A stretch of 12,096 nt of DNA from Sphingomonas sp. (GTDB lineage Bacteria; Pseudomonadota; Alphaproteobacteria; Sphingomonadales; Sphingomonadaceae), in contig JACCSV010000007.1 of assembly GCA_013812805.1 (NCBI GenBank), positions 1 through 12,096 of the forward strand, given 5' to 3'. Below are positions 1-5,570 of this stretch, one piece after another (the stretch's first letter is position 1; the number at the start of each line of letters is the position of its first letter). A program made the translations under genes and the position numbers. Below the pieces are notes generated by a model. It ran no database searches, had not been told where the DNA came from, and saw nothing but the letters and a program-made list of their open reading frames with translations.

Positions 1-455
1 GCCTGTGGCTAAATGAGCGCCTTGGTCGATCGGATGGGCCGCCGCCGGCAGTTGATCTTCAGCGGGAATTACGGGTTGGAGTATTCGTTCGCGAACTTAT
101 CCGCCGGAGTCTCGTGACTGCAGTTCACGACATTTCCGACGGGGGTTTGGCAGTCAGCGTAGCCGAAATGGCCTTGGCGGGCGGGATTGGCGGCGATGTT
201 AGCATCGAGGATGCGGGCCCCAAGTGGCTTTTTGGCGAGGAGCAAGGCCGCTACCTTGTCACCACATCTGCCAGTGTCGAACTCGAAGCATTCGCTGCCG
301 ATTCTGGAGTTGATGCGATGCAGCTCGGCGAAACAGGTGGCGACAAGCTTGTGTTTCACGCGATGGATTATGCAGAAGTCCCCCTCCACGTCCTCCGCGC
401 CGCGCACGAGGGCTTCTTCCCCAAGCTGATGGGCGCGGACGCGGCGCTGGCTTAG
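1..455 (+). CDS. purL: Phosphoribosylformylglycinamidine synthase subunit PurL, C-terminal part (5' end outside window)
   Basis: PurL converts FGAR, ATP and glutamine-derived ammonia to FGAM in de novo purine synthesis, working in the cytoplasm with PurQ and PurS. The reading frame is open from base 3 and gives the last 150 residues, ending in TAG at 453-455. The fragment shows the conserved PurL stretch GPPPAVDL, then VTAVHDISDGGL, MALAGGIG and LFGEEQGRY, which belong to the second AIRS-type C-terminal domain that forms part of the ATP/FGAR-binding fold. The GTG at 114 is an internal valine, not a start, because the family similarity continues upstream of it. Local GC is about 57-58 percent by hand count of several lines, and codons such as TTA, AGT and GTT are used, so it is less GC-rich than the genes downstream. 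Identification is firm; only the N-terminal part cannot be assessed. Confidence 0.93.
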   Translation, partial: LWLNERLGRSDGPPPAVDLQRELRVGVFVRELIRRSLVTAVHDISDGGLAVSVAEMALAGGIGGDVSIEDAGPKWLFGEEQGRYLVTTSASVELEAFAADSGVDAMQLGETGGDKLVFHAMDYAEVPLHVLRAAHEGFFPKLMGADAALA

Positions 456-458
456 GGA

Positions 459-546
459 CCCCTCCACCCTCCATGGAGGAGATGGCGGCTTTTCTCCTCC
501 CCGAGCTTGTCTCGGGGAGGGGGACCATGCGAAGTTGGTGGAGGGG
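459..546. repeat. 88-bp palindromic repeat with 10-bp terminal inverted repeats (left end of DUF559 cassette)
   Basis: CCCCTCCACC at 459-468 is a perfect inverted match to GGTGGAGGGG at 537-546. Inside are a perfect 10-bp palindrome CTCCATGGAG (469-478) and a strong hairpin: CCTCCCCGAG (496-505), loop CTTGT, CTCGGGGAGG (511-520). The unit begins four bases after the purL stop. No T-run follows the hairpin, so it is not a textbook terminator, though it could still stop or process the purL transcript. Its outer arm ends in GGAGGGG (540-546), which lies 8-10 bases before the ATG of the DUF559 gene and can act as its ribosome binding site. Read on the minus strand, it contains the same module as the repeat at 912-959. 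Confidence 0.85.
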
Positions 547-554
547 ATTTGCCG

Positions 555-968
555 ATGCTCTGCGGCCCGAAAAGCACCGTCAAAAAGGCGCGCCGCCTGC
601 GCCGTTTGATGACTCCACCGGAAGTCATCCTCTGGCATCGCCTTCGCCGCCGCCCGGGCGGCTTCAAGTTCCGCCGCCAGCACCCGGCGGGCGCGTACGT
701 CCTCGACTTCTTCTGCTCCGGGGCGCTGCTTGTCGTTGAAGTCGATGGCATCGCACACGAAATGGGTGACAATCCGCAAGCCGACGCGCGCCGGGACCAG
801 TGGCTGCGCGATCGCGGAATCGATGTACTGCGGCTCTCGGCGGCCGACGTTAGCAAAGCTCCCGATTCAGCTGTTGAAGCAATCGTCGCCACTTGTGGCG
901 AGCGTGGCAGTCCCCTCCACCAGCCTGCGGCCGGTCCCCCTCCCCGTTCCGGGCAGGAGACATCATGA
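555..968 (+). CDS. DUF559 / Vsr-like endonuclease-domain protein
   Basis: A 137-residue protein with the features of the DUF559 family (PF04480, related to COG2852), which has the PD-(D/E)XK / very-short-patch-repair nuclease fold. Visible landmarks are the family's T-x-x-E-x-x-LW-x-x-LR start (E23, W27), KFRRQHP (Q42), YVLDFFC (D51) and VVEVDG-x-x-H (E62, D64, H68). The segment ending in GIDVLRLSAADV closes the domain. D51 and E62 are the expected metal-binding pair, so the domain looks intact. I chose ATG 555 because it follows the GGAGGGG of the left repeat and gives the usual domain boundary; the longer frame from TTG 507 starts inside the repeat hairpin. The last 20 or so residues (SPLHQPAAGPPPRSG region) are translated from the right repeat and are not part of the fold. 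The stop overlaps the next gene's start (ATGA, 965-968). Cellular role and substrate are not known for this family. Confidence 0.85.
   Translation: MLCGPKSTVKKARRLRRLMTPPEVILWHRLRRRPGGFKFRRQHPAGAYVLDFFCSGALLVVEVDGIAHEMGDNPQADARRDQWLRDRGIDVLRLSAADVSKAPDSAVEAIVATCGERGSPLHQPAAGPPPRSGQETS
912..959. repeat. Inverted second copy of the repeat module (right end of DUF559 cassette)
   Basis: CCCCTCCACC (912-921), an 11-base spacer, then GGTCCCCCTCCCCG (933-946). The same two blocks occur in the same order, with a 10-base spacer, on the minus strand of the left repeat (546-537 and 526-513), so the two copies face each other around the DUF559 gene. A decayed version of the hairpin is still present: CCTCCCCG (939-946), loop TTC, CGGGCAGG (950-957), with one mismatch. 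The AGGAG at its right edge (955-959) is the ribosome binding site of the nitroreductase gene. The repeat also encodes the C-terminal tail of the DUF559 protein. Confidence 0.75.
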
Positions 969-1639
969 AGCCGGTCCCGCATGTCCCCTACACCGCGCTC
1001 CCCGACCTCACCGACGAAGAGCGCGTCGCCCGCGCCCGCGCCTTTCACGAGCAGATTTCGACGCGCCGCACTTGCCGCATGTTCTCCGACGCGCCGGTGC
1101 CGCGGGAGGTGATCGAAGAGGCGATCCTCGCTGCCGGCACCGCGCCGTCCGGTGCCAACCACCAGCCGTGGCACTTCGCCGTGGTGTCCACGCCGGAGCT
1201 CAGACACCGGATCCGCCTTGCCGCCGAGGAAGAGGAGCGCGCCTTCTACGCCGGGAAGGCGGGTCAGGAGTGGCTTGATGCCCTTGCGCCCCTCGGGACC
1301 GACGAGGACAAGCCCTATCTCGACATCGCGCCGTGGCACATCGTCGTTTTCGGCCAGCGCCGCGGCGGGATCGAGCCCGGAGAGAGCAAGACCAATTATT
1401 ACGTCACCGAAAGCGTCGGCATCGCCTGCGGTTTCCTGCTCGGCGCGCTCCACGCCGCCGGCCTCGCGACCCTCACCCATACGCCGTCGCCGATGGGGTT
1501 CCTGCGCGAGCTGTGCCGACGGCCGGACGGCGAGAAGCCGCTGATGGTGATCGTCGCCGGCCTTCCCGCCCCGGACGCGGTCGTCCCACTACACGCACTC
1601 AGGAAGAAGACGCTGAAGCAGATCAGCAGCTGGCTTTGA
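965..1639 (+). CDS. Nitroreductase-family flavoprotein, iodotyrosine-deiodinase-like
   Basis: A 224-residue FMN enzyme of the nitroreductase fold. The N-terminal STRRTCRMFSDAPVP (FMN phosphate-binding arginines 34, 35 and 38) and TAPSGANHQPWHF (residues 59-71) are typical flavin-binding motifs. The closest family I recognise is iodotyrosine deiodinase (IYD): the region from IRLAAEEEE through PYLDIAP aligns with human IYD without gaps from memory. That alignment keeps the three residues that hold the substrate's zwitterion (E91, Y95 and K116 here; E157, Y161 and K182 in human). THTPSPMGFL, RRPDGEKPLMVIVAGLP and the C-terminal LRKKTLKQI also fit. ATG 965 has AGGAG five bases upstream (955-959) and overlaps the DUF559 stop, so translation is probably coupled to it. 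In bacteria such enzymes may act on halotyrosines or other halogenated or nitro-aromatic compounds. The general family is secure; the substrate is inference. Confidence 0.88.
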   Translation: MKPVPHVPYTALPDLTDEERVARARAFHEQISTRRTCRMFSDAPVPREVIEEAILAAGTAPSGANHQPWHFAVVSTPELRHRIRLAAEEEERAFYAGKAGQEWLDALAPLGTDEDKPYLDIAPWHIVVFGQRRGGIEPGESKTNYYVTESVGIACGFLLGALHAAGLATLTHTPSPMGFLRELCRRPDGEKPLMVIVAGLPAPDAVVPLHALRKKTLKQISSWL

Positions 1640-1649
1640 CCGAATCAGT

Positions 1650-1664
1650 TGCGAACGCCTCGCA
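1650..1664. promoter_or_regulatory. Candidate Fur-type operator and promoter of bfd
   Basis: TGCGA (1650-1654) and TCGCA (1660-1664) form a perfect inverted repeat around a 5-base spacer. The 15-bp site resembles the TGCnAATGATTnGCA kind of Fur box known in proteobacteria, matching about 10 of 13 fixed positions. It also overlaps a possible -35 (TTGCGA, 1649-1654), 17 bases before TATTAG (1672-1677), though both hexamers match the sigma-70 consensus only 4 of 6. An iron-responsive operator in front of bfd makes sense biologically, but the sequence alone does not prove it. Confidence 0.4.
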
Positions 1665-1684
1665 TTAGCGCTATTAGGCGCCAC

Positions 1685-1879
1685 ATGATCGTGTGCATCT
1701 GCAATGCCATCGACGAGGACGAGCTGCGCACCGCGGCTCGCGCTGGGGCGCCCTGCCCGCGCTCCGCTTATGCTCACCTCGGCTGCGAGGCGCAGTGCGG
1801 AACCTGCCTGTGCTTCGCGCAGGAGATCATCGAGAAAGAGCGCGCGGCGCTGCTGCGGGTCGACAGCCAGGCTGCCTGA
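1685..1879 (+). CDS. bfd: Bacterioferritin-associated ferredoxin
   Basis: A 64-residue [2Fe-2S] protein that docks on bacterioferritin and delivers the electrons that release stored iron. The four cluster cysteines of the BFD domain (PF04324) are at C4 and C6 (IVCICNA) and C38 and C41 (QCGTC). Three extra cysteines (C24, C34, C43) lie nearby. Length and the one-domain layout match stand-alone Bfd proteins. ATG 1685 is chosen because MIVCICN is the usual N-terminus; the longer frame from 1649 would add residues the family lacks. Only a weak AGG (1676-1678) serves as ribosome binding site. The gene lies 112 bases upstream of bfr on the same strand, the classical pairing. Confidence 0.92.
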   Translation: MIVCICNAIDEDELRTAARAGAPCPRSAYAHLGCEAQCGTCLCFAQEIIEKERAALLRVDSQAA

Positions 1880-1884
1880 GCCGA

Positions 1885-1907
1885 TTGCGATTGACTATCA
1901 GTCGCAA
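1885..1907. promoter_or_regulatory. 23-bp near-perfect palindrome upstream of bfr, Fur-like operator candidate
   Basis: The left arm TTGCGATTGA (1885-1894) and right arm TCAGTCGCAA (1898-1907) match at 9 of 10 positions around the centre CTA. It starts six bases after the bfd stop and ends 85 bases before the bfr start. There is no T-run behind it, so a terminator is unlikely. The TTGCGA/TCGCAA ends resemble the box in front of bfd, and a further TTTCGCA follows at 1911-1917. Together they suggest binding by Fur or another iron regulator. The regulator's identity is inference. Confidence 0.45.
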
Positions 1908-1991
1908 AGATTTCGCAGTTTTCTGCCATTTTTCTCCTTCCCTTGAAGCCTGCAAGCGCGTAGGACCTGTGGCTCAGGCAGGAGACCGCAA

Positions 1992-2471
1992 GTGAAGGGC
2001 GATCAACGAGTCATCGAGCTGCTCAACGAGGCGCTCCAGAACGAGCTGACCGCGGTTAATCAATACTGGCTGCACTACCGAATGCTCGACAATTGGGGCT
2101 TCAAGAAGCTCGCCGAGTTCGAGCGGCACGAATCGATCGACGAGATGAAGCATGCCGACCGGCTCGCCGAGCGCGTGCTGTTCCTCGACGGCCTGCCCAA
2201 CTTCCAGGCGCTTGGGCGGCTTCGCATCGGCCAGAGCGTCGAGGAGATCCTGCGCGCCGACCTCGAGCTGGAGATGGAAGCGCTGGGCCAGCTCAAGGGC
2301 GCCATCGCCCATTGCGAGACGGTCCGCGACTATGTCACCCGCGACCTCTTCGCCGAAATCCTCAAGAACGAGGAAGAGCATGTCGACACGCTCGAGCAGC
2401 AACTCCAGCTGATTAAGACGGTGGGCATCCAGAACTACTCGCAGTCGCAGGCCGGCACCTCCGAACACTGA
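1992..2471 (+). CDS. bfr: Bacterioferritin
   Basis: A 159-residue subunit of the 24-mer haem-containing ferritin that oxidises Fe(II) and stores it as a ferric mineral in the cytoplasm. All six ferroxidase ligands are at the standard positions: E18, E51, H54, E94, E127 and H130. The haem-ligand methionine is M52, in ESIDEMKHAD. Other hallmarks are the start MKGD, LPNFQALG and IGQSVEE. Length is normal for the family. The start is GTG 1992 with AGGAG (1980-1984) seven bases upstream. It follows bfd, which supplies its reductant. A short GC hairpin (GCGGC 2472-2476, GCCGC 2480-2484) begins right after the stop but has no T-run. Confidence 0.97.
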   Translation: MKGDQRVIELLNEALQNELTAVNQYWLHYRMLDNWGFKKLAEFERHESIDEMKHADRLAERVLFLDGLPNFQALGRLRIGQSVEEILRADLELEMEALGQLKGAIAHCETVRDYVTRDLFAEILKNEEEHVDTLEQQLQLIKTVGIQNYSQSQAGTSEH

Positions 2472-2502
2472 GCGGCAGCGCCGCCCTTGGTCGAAAAGCC
2501 GA

Positions 2503-2530
2503 TGGACTAGGCGTATTAGGTGAGTATAAC
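2503..2530 (+). promoter_or_regulatory. Candidate sigma-70-type promoter for the DUF418 pair
   Basis: TGGACT (2503-2508, 4 of 6 to the -35 consensus) and TATAAC (2525-2530, 5 of 6 to the -10 consensus) are separated by 16 bases. They sit in the only AT-rich stretch of the 82-base gap between bfr and the first DUF418 gene. The expected transcript start near 2537 leaves room for the ribosome binding site at 2544-2550. A GGTG/CACC inverted repeat (2519-2522, 2530-2533) overlaps the -10. This rests on pattern matching only. Confidence 0.35.
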
Positions 2531-2553
2531 ACCCTTCATTCGCGGAGGGGCTC

Positions 2554-3834
2554 ATGGCGACAATTCCGGCAGGGGCGCGCTCCACGCGCATCGTCACGCT
2601 CGACATCGTCCGCGGCGTTGCCGTGATGGGCATATTGGCGATGAACATCATCGCCTTCGCCATGCCATTCCAGGCCTATTTCAACCCGACGGCATTCGGT
2701 GAGGACAGTATCGCCGACCATGTGTCGTGGCTGTTCAGCTTCGTCTTCGTCGACGGCAAGATGCGCGGTTTGTTCTCGCTGCTGTTCGGGGCCTCGATGC
2801 TGCTCGTGATCGAGCGCGCCGAAGCGAGCGGCGAGCGTCCCCGGTCGGTCCATTTCCGGCGCATGTTCTGGCTGCTCCTGTTCGGGCTGCTGCACCTCTA
2901 TTTCATCTGGTTCGGCGATATCCTCGCCCTCTACGCGCTGGTTGGGATGATCGCCTGGCGATTCCGCCGGATGACGACCCGCAAGCTCATCGGCTGGGGC
3001 ATCGCGTTCGTTGCCATCCAGTTCCTGATCTTCGCGGGGTTGTCGGTCGGCGCTCACTTCCTGCAGCAGGCGGCCTCCCAGCCGGGTGCCGAGGCCGATG
3101 TCGTCGAGCAGTGGCAGGCGTTGCAAGGCAAGTTCGGGCCGCTGTCCGGCCAGCCGTTGAACGAGAAACTGGCCCTGTTCCAGGGCGCCTATAGCGGTAT
3201 CACCGAAAGCCGCATCGATCGCCACGGACTGGCGCCGATCATCGCGCTGATGATGATGGGCTGGGAAACGCTCGGCTTTTTCCTGTTCGGCATGGCCGCC
3301 TTCAAGAGCGGCTTCCTGACCGGCGACTGGGCGCCAGAGCGTTATCGCAAATGGGCGCTGGTCGGCTTGGGCGTCGGTATTCCGGCCTATCTTGTCCTGG
3401 CATGGCTGGTCGCCCGCGACGACTTCGCGGTGCCGACAGTGCTCGCGGTGGTCATGGCGGCGACGATCCCGTTCCGCCCGGCGATGATCGTCGGCTACGC
3501 GGCGCTGATCATCCTCGCGACCCGCCGCGGCGGCTGGCTGGTGGACCGCATCGCCGCTGCGGGCCGAGCCGCCTTCACCAATTACCTCGGCACCAGCATC
3601 ATCATGACCAGCCTGTTCTACGGCTATGGCGCCGGCCTATACGGCCAGCTCGGCCGCGCCGAGCTATGGCTGGTGGTGATCGCGATGTGGGTGGTGATGC
3701 TCGCCTGGTCGAAGCCCTGGCTCGATCGCTTCGCTTACGGCCCGTTCGAATGGGCGTGGCGAAGCCTGGCGCGGTGGCGGCCGCAGCCGATGCGCAAGCC
3801 GCGGGCCGCCGATGTGGTTCCTGCCGGCACCTGA
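2554..3834 (+). CDS. DUF418 (YeiB-type) integral membrane protein, first of a tandem pair
   Basis: A 426-residue multi-pass inner-membrane protein. The N-terminal TLDIVRGVAVMGILAMN (residues 15-31) and FVDGKMRGLFSLLFGAS (65-81) are the signature of the YeiB/DUF418 superfamily, followed by further hydrophobic segments at about 105-137, 146-165, 229-250, 266-286, 291-320 and 370-385. The C-terminal DUF418 domain (PF04235) contains GRAAFTNYLGTSI (337-349) and WSKPWLDRFAYGPFEWAWRS (385-404). A soluble loop lies at about 170-225. The biochemical function of the family is not established; a transport role has been suggested. ATG 2554 has GGAGGGG (2544-2550) upstream. The next gene starts directly after its stop and is a paralogue. 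Confidence 0.9.
   Translation: MATIPAGARSTRIVTLDIVRGVAVMGILAMNIIAFAMPFQAYFNPTAFGEDSIADHVSWLFSFVFVDGKMRGLFSLLFGASMLLVIERAEASGERPRSVHFRRMFWLLLFGLLHLYFIWFGDILALYALVGMIAWRFRRMTTRKLIGWGIAFVAIQFLIFAGLSVGAHFLQQAASQPGAEADVVEQWQALQGKFGPLSGQPLNEKLALFQGAYSGITESRIDRHGLAPIIALMMMGWETLGFFLFGMAAFKSGFLTGDWAPERYRKWALVGLGVGIPAYLVLAWLVARDDFAVPTVLAVVMAATIPFRPAMIVGYAALIILATRRGGWLVDRIAAAGRAAFTNYLGTSIIMTSLFYGYGAGLYGQLGRAELWLVVIAMWVVMLAWSKPWLDRFAYGPFEWAWRSLARWRPQPMRKPRAADVVPAGT
3736..3767 (+). repeat. 32-bp direct repeat, copy 1 (end of first DUF418 gene)
   Basis: Identical over 32 bases to 4972-5003. Including the upstream part (3706-3767 against 4942-5003), the two 62-bp stretches differ at only four positions. 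They encode the conserved WSKPWLDRF(A/N)YGPFEWAWRSLAR tail in two blocks. See the finding on gene conversion. Confidence 0.8.
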
Positions 3835-5043
3835 ATGGCGACGAGTGCCGCCACGTCCGAGCGGCTGATCACGCTCGACCTTGTCCGCGGTATCGCCGTG
3901 ATGGGCATCTTCTCGGTCAATGTCGTCGGCATGGCGATGATCCAGAGCGCCTATTTCACGCCGTCGCTCTATGGATTCGACGGGCTTGGCGACAAGCTGA
4001 CCTACGCCGCCAACTTCCTGCTGATCGACGGCAAGATGCGCTCGCTCTTCTCGATCATCTTCGGCGCCTCGACGTTGCTGGTGATCGACCGCGCAGGCGC
4101 CGCCGGGCGGTCGCCCGCGACCACCCATTTCGCGCGAATGGCGGCGCTGCTGCTGTTCGGCCTCGCGCATTTCTATTTGCTTTGGTGGGGCGATATCCTC
4201 GCCCAGTACGCGCTGATCGGAATGGTCGCCTTTATGTTCCGCAAGCTGCGCACCCGGGCGCTGCTGACATGGGGCGTCGCCTTGCTGCTGCTGCATTCGG
4301 TGCCGTCCGCCGTCTTCTCCACGACCGAGCTGCGCGCTCAGGAAACGCAACGCTCCGGCGAGGTAAGCAAGCCGCAGTCGCTGTCCCCGCAACTGCTTGC
4401 CGAGGACGCGGCTGCGCATGAGACGATCGCTGCCCATACCCTGCACTCGCTGTCCGAATATCCCTCGCGTCCATTCACGCTGGCGCTGGCGCTGCTGGTC
4501 GAAACGCTCGGCCTGATGCTGCTTGGAATGGCCGCATACAGGTCCCGCTTCCTCGCCGGTGAGTGGGACGACCGCAGTTACCGGCAGGTCGCGATCTGGG
4601 GCATCGGTTCGGGACTGCTAGTGGCGGCGGTCAGCCTCTATCTGGTCGTGCAATCGGGGTTTGCACCGGCCTATTTCAACGCCGCGCGCAACGGTTGGAC
4701 AGTGCCGCTGCGAGCGCCAATGGCGCTCGGCTACGCGGCTCTGACCATCATGCTGTTCCGCCGCCCGAGCGCTCTCCGAGACCGGTTCGCAGCCGTCGGC
4801 CGCGCCGCCTTTACCAACTATCTCGGCTGTACCCTGATCGGCGTGGCGGTCTTCTTTGGTTTCGCCGGCGACCTTTATGGCGACGTGTCGCGCGGGCAGG
4901 CATGGCTGCTGGTGCCGCCGGTGTGGGCGCTGATGCTGCTGTGGTCGAAGCCCTGGCTCGACCGCTTCAACTACGGCCCGTTCGAATGGGCGTGGCGAAG
5001 CCTTGCCCGCGGGCAGCTGCAGCCGATGCGCCGAAGCAGTTAG
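3835..5043 (+). CDS. DUF418 (YeiB-type) integral membrane protein, second of the tandem pair
   Basis: A 402-residue paralogue of the preceding protein, collinear with it and roughly half identical over the N-terminal region by eye. TLDLVRGIAVMGIFSVN (13-29), LIDGKMRSLFSIIFGAS (63-79), WWGDILAQYALIGM (117-130), GRAAFTNYLG (322-331) and WSKPWLDRFNYGPFEWAWRS (370-389) repeat the family signatures. A hydrophilic loop lies at about 163-210, and membrane segments flank it. ATG 3835 follows the upstream TGA with no gap, and no Shine-Dalgarno is visible, so translation is probably coupled. The two proteins may form a complex or have split roles; this is inference. The stop (5041-5043) overlaps the stop of the convergent hpt gene. 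Confidence 0.9.
   Translation: MATSAATSERLITLDLVRGIAVMGIFSVNVVGMAMIQSAYFTPSLYGFDGLGDKLTYAANFLLIDGKMRSLFSIIFGASTLLVIDRAGAAGRSPATTHFARMAALLLFGLAHFYLLWWGDILAQYALIGMVAFMFRKLRTRALLTWGVALLLLHSVPSAVFSTTELRAQETQRSGEVSKPQSLSPQLLAEDAAAHETIAAHTLHSLSEYPSRPFTLALALLVETLGLMLLGMAAYRSRFLAGEWDDRSYRQVAIWGIGSGLLVAAVSLYLVVQSGFAPAYFNAARNGWTVPLRAPMALGYAALTIMLFRRPSALRDRFAAVGRAAFTNYLGCTLIGVAVFFGFAGDLYGDVSRGQAWLLVPPVWALMLLWSKPWLDRFNYGPFEWAWRSLARGQLQPMRRSS
4972..5003 (+). repeat. 32-bp direct repeat, copy 2 (end of second DUF418 gene)
   Basis: Exact match to 3736-3767, 1236 bp downstream in the corresponding place of the paralogous gene. Synonymous positions are conserved as well as the protein sequence. Confidence 0.8.
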
Positions 5044-5477
5044 ATCTGGCCGAAATCCTGGTTGCCGACCTTTCGGCCGAAACCGTTCGGCGTCGGGCGG
5101 GCGCGCGAGATCAAGGGGTTGGTTGCCTGGTCGAACAGTTCGACGGTGCGGCCGAACAGCTGGCGGAGTTGGACGACGTCGCTGATCAGCTCGTCGGGGA
5201 AGCGGCGGGATTCGAGGCAGAAACGGGCGGTGCTCTCGATCAGCTCGGCGATCGCCGCCAGCGGTTCGGCGCCAAGCTGGCGGGCCTCGCCCTTCAACGT
5301 ATGCGCCGGAAGCACCAACGCGGCGGTGTTCTGCTCGCGCATCGCGGATTCGATCTGGGTCAGCGACTTGGCCCCGTCCTCGCGAAAATAGCTGAGAATC
5401 CGGATGAACCCGGCGCCAAGCTCCTTGCGGCTGCGCTCGAAATGCGCCCAGTCGACGATGTCGGGCTCGTCGCTCAC
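5040..5477 (-). CDS. Hpt-domain phosphotransfer protein
   Basis: A 145-residue protein with a histidine phosphotransfer domain (PF01627). The phosphorylatable histidine is H59 in PAHTLKGEARQLGA, the usual H-x-x-K-G pattern. It is preceded by helix FIRILSYFREDG (24-35) and followed by helix LAAIAELIESTARF, matching the four-helix Hpt bundle. Hpt proteins relay phosphate between a hybrid sensor kinase and a response regulator; no partner gene is visible here. The start is GTG 5477, because AGGAG lies six bases upstream; the frame extends 15 codons further to an ATG at 5522, but that has no comparable signal. It lies 93 bases downstream of der on the same strand. The gap is AT-rich near 5540-5560 and could hold its own promoter. 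The tail after about residue 115 is not part of the domain. Confidence 0.85.
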   Translation of the reverse strand: MSDEPDIVDWAHFERSRKELGAGFIRILSYFREDGAKSLTQIESAMREQNTAALVLPAHTLKGEARQLGAEPLAAIAELIESTARFCLESRRFPDELISDVVQLRQLFGRTVELFDQATNPLISRARPTPNGFGRKVGNQDFGQI

Positions 5478-5570
5478 TTGGCTCTCCTGCAAGGCGCCGG
5501 CGGGTGCCGGTGCGTGATCCACGCCCCACAGGTAGCTCCGAAAGTGTAAAATTAGGCTTATCGCCGACGC

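Noticed and set aside
114..455. GTG 114 as the start of a separate small gene
   Set aside because: PurL similarity continues upstream in the same frame to the first codon of the window, so the GTG is an internal valine.
496..520. Rho-independent terminator for purL
   Set aside because: The stem is strong but is followed by GGGACC, not a T-run; it is better described as part of a repeat.
507..554. Earlier start (TTG 507) for the DUF559 gene
   Set aside because: It lies in the loop of the repeat hairpin, and the added residues are translated repeat.
69..779. 236-codon minus-strand frame covering the purL end
   Set aside because: It is a shadow of purL and the repeat; part of it is translated repeat sequence.
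452..1480. 342-codon open frame on the minus strand opposite DUF559 and nitroreductase
   Set aside because: Both genes on the plus strand have clear family motifs; the antisense product resembles nothing and is rich in Gly/Arg.
1666..1673. 8-bp palindrome TAGCGCTA before bfd
   Set aside because: It is short and overlaps the possible -10 region; such length is expected by chance.
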